Assembly (NCBI RefSeq): GCF_030269365.1
Contig: NZ_BSTF01000009.1
Span: 310,001-374,000 of the forward strand
Direction of reading: 5' to 3'
Length of the DNA stretch: 64,000 bases
From: Lentzea sp. NBRC 102530
Lineage (GTDB): Bacteria > Actinomycetota > Actinomycetes > Mycobacteriales > Pseudonocardiaceae
In this document: positions 1-7,473 of the stretch, piece after piece
Layout: each line of letters starts with the position of its first letter
Numbering within the stretch: the first letter of the stretch is position 1
Translations under genes and position numbers: made by a program
The notes under the pieces: model-generated
Told to the model about the DNA's origin: nothing
Seen by the model: only the letters and a program-made list of their open reading frames with translations
Database searches by the model: none

Positions 1-80
1 AATCTTCGACGAGTTCTTGAACCGGCTCGCGACCACGTCCGTGTTGATGGCAGCACCCTCACCGCGGAGGAGGAACGGCG

Positions 81-476
81 ATGTTCAACGAGACCCGGGT
101 CGGCACAGCCACCGTCGTCGAGTTCATCCGGCCGGACGGCTCGGTCGAGCCGATGAGCGTCGACCTCCAGTACCGATCAGACGATCCGCATGCCGTGACC
201 ATGCGTTTTCAGGCGCGCGACCAGGAGTCGACCTGGCTCGTCGGCCGCGAACTGCTCGCCGACGGCATCCTGTCGCCGTCCGGGCTCGGCGACGTCCGGC
301 TGCGGCCCGGTGACGGGGACGTGCTCGTGCTGGAGCTCTTCACCGAGGACTCGCACGCCGTGTTCCACCTGTCGGCGGCGGAGCTGCAGAAGTTCCTCGA
401 CTCGACGTACGCGGCGGTGCCGGCCGGGCGTGAGGTCCTCGACTTCGAGCTGTTGATGAAGGACCTGCTCGGCTGA
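81..476 (+). CDS. SsgA-like sporulation/cell-division regulator
   Basis: This 131-residue protein matches the SsgA/SsgB-like (SALP) family of sporulating actinomycetes in length and layout. It has the central LQYRSDDPHAV segment, the WLVGRELLADG segment and the GLGDVRLRP segment. Family members help position septa and remodel the wall during sporulation, and SsgB recruits FtsZ; which subfamily this one belongs to cannot be fixed by eye. A strong Shine-Dalgarno run (GGAGGAGG, 66-73) sits seven bases before the ATG. Its presence supports a sporulating filamentous actinomycete. It stands alone on the plus strand and converges on the acetyltransferase gene. The 80 bases upstream show no gene I can identify. 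Confidence 0.9.
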   Translation: MFNETRVGTATVVEFIRPDGSVEPMSVDLQYRSDDPHAVTMRFQARDQESTWLVGRELLADGILSPSGLGDVRLRPGDGDVLVLELFTEDSHAVFHLSAAELQKFLDSTYAAVPAGREVLDFELLMKDLLG

Positions 477-485
477 GCGCTCCGG

Positions 486-1046
486 CTAGAGGCGCAGTCC
501 CATCACGAGCTTGTCCGCGGAGTCGATCACGCGGAACCCCAGGTGTTCCCAGAAACCGATCGCGTGTGTGTTGTGGTGCCGCACGTGGATGTGGACGCCC
601 TTCTCCAGGCGTTCGAGCACGGTGCGCACGAGCGTGCCGCCGAAGCCCTTGCCCTTCGCGCGGGGCAACAGGTTCGCGTGCAGGTGCGCCGGATAGTCCC
701 TGACCAGGAACGGGTCCACGCGCGGCGGGTGGTGGATGTGCCGCACGATCCGGTTCGGGTCCCCGGTCAGCGGGTAGCGCACCCGCAGGTCGGGCCACCA
801 GTCGCGGTCGCAGCGATCTTCGAACGCCTCGGTGTCGGCCGTCGCGAGCGCGTAGCCGGCGATGCCCTCGTCGTCCTCGGCCACGAACACCAGGTCGGGT
901 TCGAACGCCGCGTACGGGCCGACGAAGGCGTGGCCCATCAGCTTCGGATCCTCGAACAGGTGGCGCGCGCCGAGGCCGCCGTCGCCGGTGTCGAGGCAGA
1001 TGTCGTAGAGCGCGTCCAGGTCGGGCAGCCGGTACGCGCGGATCAC
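486..1046 (-). CDS. GNAT family N-acetyltransferase
   Basis: A 186-residue single-domain GNAT protein. The C-terminal half carries the acetyl-CoA loop region (HANLLPRAKGKGFGGTLV, with an R/K-G-x-G-G-like turn) followed by the typical NTHAIGFWEHLGF strand-helix that closes the GNAT fold. Overall it resembles the acetyltransferase-like proteins related to the C-terminal domain of O-GlcNAcases, but the substrate cannot be predicted. Its ATG overlaps the stop of the upstream fxsA-like gene by four bases, so the two are probably co-transcribed on the minus strand. Confidence 0.85.
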   Translation of the reverse strand: MIRAYRLPDLDALYDICLDTGDGGLGARHLFEDPKLMGHAFVGPYAAFEPDLVFVAEDDEGIAGYALATADTEAFEDRCDRDWWPDLRVRYPLTGDPNRIVRHIHHPPRVDPFLVRDYPAHLHANLLPRAKGKGFGGTLVRTVLERLEKGVHIHVRHHNTHAIGFWEHLGFRVIDSADKLVMGLRL

Positions 1047-1507
1047 GTGAGCTCGCGCCGTTCCGTGATGACGACCGGGCCCGCGTCCACGTCGACGACC
1101 TCGCCCTCGACGACCTGACCGGCGCCGAAGCGGCGTTCGTGCTCGAACTTGAGCGCCGCGGCCTCCGCCTTCCGCGCGATCCGCCTGCTCACGAGCTTGC
1201 GCGTGGGTGGGAAGAGCAGGAACAACGCCACCACGTCGCTGATGAAGCCCGGCACCATGATCAACGCACCGGCCGTGGCGATGAGCACGCCGTCCGCCAT
1301 CTCCTGGTGCGGCTGCTGGCGGTTGAACACCGACTCCCGGAACGCGGCCATCACCTGCGCACCCTGGCGGCGCACGAGCGACAGACCCACCAGGGTTCCC
1401 AGCAGGAGCAGGGCGATCATCCAGAGCCCGCCGATGGCGTTGCCGACGGCGACCATGACCGCGATCTCGGCGAACATCCCGAGCAGCAGCAGCGCGAAGA
1501 GGGGCAT
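1043..1507 (-). CDS. fxsA: FxsA family cytoplasmic-membrane protein
   Basis: A 154-residue membrane protein of the FxsA family. It begins with a hydrophobic helix (FALLLLGMFAEIAVMVAVG), then a second one, and after a polar linker has the family hallmark LIATAGALIMVPGFISD followed by a third hydrophobic stretch. The tail is charged and predicted cytoplasmic. In Escherichia coli FxsA interferes with phage T7 exclusion by the F plasmid; the actinobacterial role is unknown. It is the first gene of a two-gene minus-strand unit with the acetyltransferase. Confidence 0.88.
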   Translation of the reverse strand: MPLFALLLLGMFAEIAVMVAVGNAIGGLWMIALLLLGTLVGLSLVRRQGAQVMAAFRESVFNRQQPHQEMADGVLIATAGALIMVPGFISDVVALFLLFPPTRKLVSRRIARKAEAAALKFEHERRFGAGQVVEGEVVDVDAGPVVITERRELT

Positions 1508-1573
1508 GTCCGTGTCAACGAACGAGGTCGCGTCTTTGCTCCCGACCAGCTCTCCACCAGGTCTTGAGCTGAA

Positions 1574-1614
1574 ATATTTACGGCAAGCTAGCGATGTGAC
1601 AGGATATCTTTACG
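1574..1614 (+). promoter_or_regulatory. AT-rich direct repeats upstream of kamA-like gene
   Basis: Two similar AT-rich blocks, ATATTTACG (1574-1582) and ATATCTTTACG (1604-1614), lie in an otherwise GC-rich leader of the radical SAM gene, 25 to 65 bases before its ATG. They could be part of the promoter or a repeated operator. The spacing of about three helical turns suits a protein-binding direct repeat. No regulator is identified. Confidence 0.3.
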
Positions 1615-1638
1615 CGACCTCGACGCTGAGGAGTACGG

Positions 1639-3027
1639 ATGACCGCGCTGCACGACGCCCCCACGGCGCTGGAGCGGCTGGACCGCCAGCCGTACACGTA
1701 CGTCCGCCGTGAGCTGGTCGAACCGGACTGGCGGCGGTTCCCCGGCTGGTCCCACGTGACCGAGGCGCAGTGGCGCGACGCCCAGTGGCAGCGCGTGAAC
1801 TGCGTGAAGAACGTGAAGCAGCTCCGCAAGGTCGCGGGTGACCTGCTCACCGACAAGTTCTACGACGACCTCGCCGCCGACCAGTCGGCGTTCGCGACGA
1901 TGTCGATGCTGATCCCGCCGCAGATGTTCAACACGATGGCGGTCGACGCCCCGCTGTCCCCCGACGCCTTCACCGAGGCGTTCCTGGCCGACCCGGTCCG
2001 CCGCTACATGCTGCCGGTCGCCTCGGACCGCGACCCCAACTGGCCGTCCCACCCGCACTCGCAACGCGACTCGCTGCACGAGGCGGAGATGTGGGTCGTC
2101 GAAGGCCTCACCCACCGCTACCCCACCAAGGTCCTCGCGGAGATGGTCTCGACCTGCCCGCAGTACTGCGGCCACTGCACCCGCATGGACCTGGTCGGCA
2201 ACAGCACGCCGTTGATCGACAAGCACAAGCTCTCGCTCAAGCCGGTCGACCGCCAGGACCAGATGATCGAGTACCTGAAGAAGACCCCGGGCGTCCGCGA
2301 CGTCGTGGTCTCGGGCGGCGACGTGGCGAACGTCCCGTGGCCGCAGCTCGAGTCGTTCCTGATGCGCCTGCTCGACATCGACACGGTCCGCGACGTCCGC
2401 CTGGCCACCAAGGCACTGGCCGGCCTCCCCCAGCACTGGCTCCAGCCGCGCGTCGTCGAGGGCCTGGAGCGCGTGGCGCGCACCGCTTCACGTCGTGGCG
2501 TGAACCTCGCGATCCACACGCACGTGAACCACGCGCAGTCCGTCACGCCTCTCGTGGCCGAGGCCGCCCGCACGGCCCTTGAGGTCGGCGTGCGGGACGT
2601 GCGCAACCAGGGCGTCCTGATGAAGGGCGTCAACGCCACCTCGGACGACCTGCTGGACCTTTGCTTTGCGCTGCAAGGGGAAGCGAACATCCTGCCGTAC
2701 TACTTCTACATGTGCGACATGATCCCCAACGCGGAGCACTGGCGGGTGTCGGTGTGGGAGGCGCAGGAGCTGCAGCACTCGATCATGGGCTACCTGCCCG
2801 GCTATGCGACGCCGCGGATCGTGTGCGACGTGCCGTACGTCGGCAAGCGGTGGGTCAACCAGCTCGCCGAATATGATCGTGACCTGGGCATTTCCTACTG
2901 GACGAAGAACTACCGCACCGGGATCGAACTCGAAGACCCCGAAGCACTCGACCGCCGCTACCCCTACTACGACCCGATCTCCACCCTCGACGAGGCTGGG
3001 CAGAAATGGTGGGCTGACCAGAGCTGA
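1639..3027 (+). CDS. KamA-family radical SAM protein (lysine 2,3-aminomutase-like)
   Basis: A 462-residue radical SAM protein. The cluster-binding motif CPQYCGHC (CxxxCxxC) is near residue 175, preceded by EMVSTCPQYC as in KamA-type aminomutases. It is followed by VVSGGDV and a stretch resembling the PLP-binding and substrate region (NQGVLMKGVNATSDDL, LPYYFYMCDMIPNAEHW). Lysine 2,3-aminomutases make beta-lysine using PLP and a 5'-deoxyadenosyl radical; many actinobacterial homologues of this length have no proven substrate, so the reaction is inferred. The ATG has a good ribosome site (GAGGAG, 1628-1633). The gene is monocistronic, followed by a hairpin terminator, and there is no sign that it belongs to the adjacent NRPS cluster. 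Confidence 0.85.
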   Translation: MTALHDAPTALERLDRQPYTYVRRELVEPDWRRFPGWSHVTEAQWRDAQWQRVNCVKNVKQLRKVAGDLLTDKFYDDLAADQSAFATMSMLIPPQMFNTMAVDAPLSPDAFTEAFLADPVRRYMLPVASDRDPNWPSHPHSQRDSLHEAEMWVVEGLTHRYPTKVLAEMVSTCPQYCGHCTRMDLVGNSTPLIDKHKLSLKPVDRQDQMIEYLKKTPGVRDVVVSGGDVANVPWPQLESFLMRLLDIDTVRDVRLATKALAGLPQHWLQPRVVEGLERVARTASRRGVNLAIHTHVNHAQSVTPLVAEAARTALEVGVRDVRNQGVLMKGVNATSDDLLDLCFALQGEANILPYYFYMCDMIPNAEHWRVSVWEAQELQHSIMGYLPGYATPRIVCDVPYVGKRWVNQLAEYDRDLGISYWTKNYRTGIELEDPEALDRRYPYYDPISTLDEAGQKWWADQS

Positions 3028-3035
3028 CGGGTCAC

Positions 3036-3075
3036 GATGGGCCGTCTTCGAGACATCTCCCAGAGACGGCCCATC
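3036..3075 (+). terminator. Hairpin terminator after kamA-like gene
   Basis: A perfect 12-base inverted repeat (GATGGGCCGTCT at 3036-3047, AGACGGCCCATC at 3064-3075) with a 16-base loop starts nine bases after the stop codon. There is no T-tract, which is usual for actinomycete terminators. Further short CCATTGG/CCAATGG repeats follow at about 3109-3132. Confidence 0.65.
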
Positions 3076-3317
3076 GGCATGTTCCGCCTGGTCAGACCCC
3101 ATAGCACCCCATTGGGTCTCGACGTCCAATGGCCCCACAATGGACACGGCAAGGTCGACATTGGTCCCACCCCCGCGGCGCTCGTGCGGGCTCGTTTCGG
3201 ACCTGAGCGGCCCACAGGAACACTCCATGCCGAAAAGACACACGCCGTCGTTCGGCAGGTAAAGCCAAACACAAGAAGACACCTGAGCGAAGGCCCCTAT
3301 TTCATAGTGGCCAATTG

Positions 3318-3805
3318 CATCGAGAACACACGCTCGTCGACCTCGACAAGCGTTCAACGAACTCTCACAAACGCTCGAACTCGGTTTCCAACCCGACTCG
3401 TACCGTAAAGCAGAAGTATGACCCCCACCCAACGGAGTCCTCACCGTTGTTCTGACAGGGAATCCGTACACCGCCAACACTGATGGCGAACGTACCGACT
3501 ATTGAGGAAATATCCTCCCAGCATTTGACACCACACGCGACATACACGCGGGCGTTAAAGCTGACCTCGCGACGCCGACCAAACTTCCACAGAGACGGAC
3601 GTCGACGCCCTATACCGGCTCGATCATCCGGACATCGTTTCGTTGCTCTACTTCGGCGAGCACAACGATGCGGATATCTAATGCTTTTGCGCTTCTCGAT
3701 ATCCGTCTACAGGACCTTGACCATGATGTTCGGGATACCCCCAACATCGACCAAGTGAAGTACCTGGTCGACGTGCATGTCACAGGCACAAATCGACAAC
3801 AACTC
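3318..3805 (+). pseudogene. Decayed protein-coding remnant, family not recognised
   Basis: Protein-like text appears in successive plus-strand frames and no frame is open throughout. REHTLVDLDK (3318-3350) shifts into AFNELSQTLELGFQPDSY (from 3350). That frame then continues through two TGA stops as LTVVLTGNPYTANTDGERTDY and GNILPAFDTTRDIHAG. Another frame gives DVDALYRLDHPDIVSLLYFG, ending in TAA at 3679-3681. The first frame then resumes as DIRLQDLDHDVRDTPNIDQV. The pieces have sensible amino-acid composition and keep their order, as expected of a gene broken by at least two indels and two stop codons. The stretch is less GC-rich than its surroundings, suggesting acquired DNA. I cannot name the family, and a chance arrangement is possible. 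Confidence 0.4.
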
Positions 3806-3931
3806 CTGCAACGCTCCTCGCCCCGGCGAGCCTCACCCCTTCGTTGCCCGGCGACGCACGAGCAAATCGTTATCGGCACTTGTTCGCATCCGCCGCTGCA
3901 CCCTCGCGGTGCGCAGCGACAGAATGGCGTC

Positions 3932-5677
3932 TCAGCTTCGCACGAGCCTCCACTCCTTGGCTCGCGTCTGGGCACGCCACATGCTGCCGTACCGACCGTC
4001 CTGCTGGATCAACTCCGTGTGAGTGCCGCGTTGCACGACCTGACCGTCCTCGAACACGAGGATCTGATCGGCACCCACCACAGTGGATAGACGGTGCGCG
4101 ATGACGACGACGGTCTTGCCCGTGACCAGGTTGTCGATGGCTTGCTGGACGACCACTTCGGACTCGGTGTCGAGGGCCGCCGTGGGCTCGTCGAGCAGGA
4201 CGACGGGGGCGTCCTTGAGGATCGCGCGGGCGATGGAGATGCGTTGACGCTCGCCTCCGGACAGGGCCGAACCGATCTCCCCGACGCGTGTCTCGTAGCC
4301 GTCGGGCAGGCGTTCGGCGAACGTGTGGACGTTGGCAGCCTCGGCGGCGGCGAGAACCTCTTCGCGCGTGGCGTCCGGCCTGCCCATGGCGATGTTCGCG
4401 AGGATCGTGTCGTCGAACAAGTAGACGTCCTGGAACACCACGGCGAAGTGGTGCATCAGCTCTTCGGGTTCCAGTGACGCCACGTCCACACCACCGAGGC
4501 GCACCTCGCCCTGCTGCGGGTCGGCGAACCTGGTCATCAGGCGGGTGATGGTGGTCTTGCCGGAACCGGACGGCCCGACGAGGGCGGTCAGGCTGCGTTC
4601 GGGAACCTCAAGCGACACGTCGCGCAGGACCGGATCGGTGCGTCCCTCGTAGGTGAACGAGACGCCGGAGAACGTGATGCCGAACGACGAGGGCTGACGG
4701 CCGCCTGGGCGAACCGGGAGCGTGCCCGCGTCGAGCACCTCGCTGACCCTCGTGAGGGCTGCCTCGCACAGTTCGAACAGCTTGCTCATCGTCACGGCGG
4801 CGGCCAGCGGTTCGGCGAACCGGGCGGCCGCGACCACCACGGCGAGCAGCAACGGCAGTGTCAGCCTGGCGTCGAGCACGAGGGAGGCGCCGAGGACGAC
4901 GAGCGCGATGACCGCGGCCTGCACCAGGAACTGCAGGGCGGCCACGGGGACTGACGCCGAGCGGTTCGCGGTGGCGTTGGCTTCGTGCTGATGCGCGAAG
5001 ACCTCCACGAGGCGCGGCGAGTCCGCACCGGCCTGGCCCGTCGCCTTGAACACCGGGAGACCCTGCACGTACTCGACGATCCGGCTGGCGGCGCCGGCGT
5101 TAGCGGTGTCAACGCGGCGGAATCCCTGGTTGGACAGGTTTCGCAGCCTGCGCATCAGCGGCACGGAGATCACGACGGCGGCAACCAGCACGAGGCCGAG
5201 GCGCCAGTCGACGGCCAGCACCACTACCCCGAGCAGCGCGGGCACGGTGACCAGCTGCACGAACAGCGTGGAGAACGCCGAGATGCCGGTCGCGGCGCTG
5301 GTGACGTTGCCGCCGACCACCGTCGTGAGGTCGCCCGCCGCGCGACGGCCCAGTTCCTGCTGGGGCATCGACCGCAGCCGCTCCCCCAACCTGGTCCTGG
5401 TGTCGCCGGTGACGAGGTGCCAGTAGTCGAACGTGAAGGCACTCTCCTTCAAGCGCAGCAACGCCTCCACCACCACCAGCACGACGAGGACGCCGACCCA
5501 GAGCCACGCGGTACCGGTGTCGGCGGGGTCGGCGGCCAGCGCCGCGAGCAGCGGGATGAACGCCGCGTACGCCAGTGCCTGCACGACGGACGCGATCACG
5601 GAGATCCGCAACGTCGAGCGGAACTGCGGCGCGTACGGGCCTGCAGCCAGGAACATCAGCCTGCGGATGCGCTTCAC
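3932..5677 (-). CDS. Half-size ABC transporter, YbtQ/IrtB-like (metallophore)
   Basis: A 581-residue fused permease-ATPase half-transporter. The N-terminal half (about residues 1-310) has six hydrophobic segments of the ABC exporter fold. The C-terminal ATPase has Walker A GPSGSGKTTITRL, signature LSGGERQRISIARAI, Walker B VVLLDEPTAALD and switch IAHRLST. The start is the GTG at 5677-5675: it overlaps the stop of the preceding ABC gene (GTGA), and the frame further upstream is only a shadow. Such pairs beside yersiniabactin and mycobactin genes (YbtP/YbtQ, IrtA/IrtB) import ferric siderophore despite the exporter fold. Direction and substrate here are inferred from the neighbourhood. It is the last gene of the VOC-NRPS-ABC-ABC operon. 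Confidence 0.88.
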   Translation of the reverse strand: MKRIRRLMFLAAGPYAPQFRSTLRISVIASVVQALAYAAFIPLLAALAADPADTGTAWLWVGVLVVLVVVEALLRLKESAFTFDYWHLVTGDTRTRLGERLRSMPQQELGRRAAGDLTTVVGGNVTSAATGISAFSTLFVQLVTVPALLGVVVLAVDWRLGLVLVAAVVISVPLMRRLRNLSNQGFRRVDTANAGAASRIVEYVQGLPVFKATGQAGADSPRLVEVFAHQHEANATANRSASVPVAALQFLVQAAVIALVVLGASLVLDARLTLPLLLAVVVAAARFAEPLAAAVTMSKLFELCEAALTRVSEVLDAGTLPVRPGGRQPSSFGITFSGVSFTYEGRTDPVLRDVSLEVPERSLTALVGPSGSGKTTITRLMTRFADPQQGEVRLGGVDVASLEPEELMHHFAVVFQDVYLFDDTILANIAMGRPDATREEVLAAAEAANVHTFAERLPDGYETRVGEIGSALSGGERQRISIARAILKDAPVVLLDEPTAALDTESEVVVQQAIDNLVTGKTVVVIAHRLSTVVGADQILVFEDGQVVQRGTHTELIQQDGRYGSMWRAQTRAKEWRLVRS

Positions 5678-7467
5678 GCGGTCACGCCCTTCACCTTGGT
5701 GCCGGCGAGACCCCAGCTCGCCGCCTGTTCGTGCCTGGCCCACAACGACGCGTACCGGCCACCCGCGCTCACCAGGTCGACGTGCCTGCCGCGTTCGGCG
5801 ACCCTGCCGTCGTCGAGCACGACGATCTGGTCGACGCCGGTGATGGTGTTGAGCTTGTGCGCGATGACGATCACCGTGCGGCCGACGGTGAGTCTGGCCA
5901 CGGCCTCCTGGATCGCCGCCTCGCTCTCCGGGTCGGCGAACGCGGTGGCCTCGTCGAGCACCACGACGGGCGCGTCCGACAGCATCGCGCGGGCGATCGT
6001 GATCCGCTGGCGCTGCCCACCGGAGAGCCTGCCGCCGCGCTCGCCGACCTGGCTGTCGTAGCCGTCGGCGAGCTCGCCGACGATGAACTCGTGGGCCGCG
6101 GCCGCCCTCGCCGCCGCGATCACCTCGTCGTCGGTCGCGGACGGCTTGGCGAGCCTGATGTTCTCCGCGATCGTGCCATCGACCAGGAACGGGTCCTGGA
6201 ACACCAGCGTCACGTGCCGCAGCAGCACCTCGCTGGACATCTCGCGCACGTCGACCCCACCGACGAGCACCGCGCCCCCGGTGACGTCGTAGAACCGCGG
6301 GATCAGCCGGGCCACGGTCGACTTGCCGGAGCCGGACGGGCCGACCAGCGCACACACCGTTCCGGCCGGCACCTCGATCGTCACGTCCGTCAGCACCGGA
6401 CGGTCCGGCGAGTACCCGAACGTCACGCCGCGCAACGCCACCTCGGCGCCGACCGGCGTGCGAGGCTCGGCGGGCTCCGGCAGCGGCGGCACGGCGAACA
6501 GTTCGCCGATCCGGACCGCGCCCGCCTTGGAGTCGTTGATCAGGTTCGTCAGGTGCATGAGCGGGGCGATCGCCTCGATCGGCATCGCGCCGATCAGCAG
6601 GCCCAGCACCAGATCCGCGGGGCTGATCCAGCCAGCCGCGAGCATCGGTGTCCCGCACGCGGCCACCACCAGCAACGTCGGCAGCGGCACGATCACCAGC
6701 CGGTTGAACGCCGACGCGCTGCGCGAGGTTTCGGTCCAGGCGCCCACGGCGTCCGTGAACCTTTGCACCGCCGCGCCGAACCGGCGGAAAGAAGTGCGGC
6801 CGTCGTCGAACGTCCGCACCACGGGCATGCCCTGCACGAACTCGACCACGGCGTTGTTGACGTCCTCGGCCGCCTGGTTGTACCGCTCGCGCTGGGTCGT
6901 GTAGTCCCGTGCCATAAGCGAGAACGACACCATCGCGACTGGGACGACGAGCAGCACCACCAGCAGTAGCTTCCACTGCACGATGGCGAGCGCGATCAAA
7001 GCGGCGACCGGTTGCGCGGCAACGCCTCCGAAGAACGGCACGGCGTCGGCGACCACGTTGTGCAACGCGGCCACGTCGTCCTGCACGATCTTCTTGATCC
7101 GGCCGGACCCGGTGCGCTGCACGACGCCGAGCGGCATCCGCGCGAGCGCGTCGGCCAGTGCGCGCCGCAGCACGACCTCGAGGTCGAACGAGGCGTGGTG
7201 GGCAACCTGCTCGGCGAGCCACTTCGCGAAGAAGGACAGGGTCAACAGGGCGAACGCGCCGCCCGCCCACCGGCCGAACGCGGCGAACGACCGGTCCGCC
7301 TCGAACAACTCCCCCACGGACAGCGCGACGCACACGTACCCGCCGACGGCGGCGATCCCGCCCAGCGCGCCCAGTGCGAGCGCGCGGGCGAGCCCCGACC
7401 GCACGGCCGGTGACAGCGCCACGAGGTCCAGCACCGGCTTCATGCCGGTGTCGTCTTCGGCAGACAT
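5674..7467 (-). CDS. Half-size ABC transporter, YbtP/IrtA-like (metallophore)
   Basis: A 597-residue permease-ATPase half-transporter paired with the downstream one. Membrane segments fill the first 320 residues or so. The ATPase shows Walker A GPSGSGKSTVARLI, signature LSGGQRQRITIARAM, Walker B VVVLDEATAFAD and a switch histidine in IAHKLNT. It lacks the N-terminal siderophore-reducing domain of mycobacterial IrtA, so it is closer to YbtP in layout. Its ATG lies six bases after the NRPS stop, and its stop overlaps the next ABC start by four bases. A heterodimer of the two products is the natural reading; uptake of the metal-loaded product is more likely than export by analogy with the Ybt system. 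Confidence 0.88.
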   Translation of the reverse strand: MSAEDDTGMKPVLDLVALSPAVRSGLARALALGALGGIAAVGGYVCVALSVGELFEADRSFAAFGRWAGGAFALLTLSFFAKWLAEQVAHHASFDLEVVLRRALADALARMPLGVVQRTGSGRIKKIVQDDVAALHNVVADAVPFFGGVAAQPVAALIALAIVQWKLLLVVLLVVPVAMVSFSLMARDYTTQRERYNQAAEDVNNAVVEFVQGMPVVRTFDDGRTSFRRFGAAVQRFTDAVGAWTETSRSASAFNRLVIVPLPTLLVVAACGTPMLAAGWISPADLVLGLLIGAMPIEAIAPLMHLTNLINDSKAGAVRIGELFAVPPLPEPAEPRTPVGAEVALRGVTFGYSPDRPVLTDVTIEVPAGTVCALVGPSGSGKSTVARLIPRFYDVTGGAVLVGGVDVREMSSEVLLRHVTLVFQDPFLVDGTIAENIRLAKPSATDDEVIAAARAAAAHEFIVGELADGYDSQVGERGGRLSGGQRQRITIARAMLSDAPVVVLDEATAFADPESEAAIQEAVARLTVGRTVIVIAHKLNTITGVDQIVVLDDGRVAERGRHVDLVSAGGRYASLWARHEQAASWGLAGTKVKGVTA

Positions 7468-7473
7468 TCGGTT

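Noticed and set aside
3932-7333. 1133-residue minus-strand open frame covering both ABC genes
   Set aside because: Only its C-terminal 581 residues are real. The upstream part is Arg/Gly-rich shadow text opposite the first ABC gene, which is complete in another frame and overlaps by GTGA.
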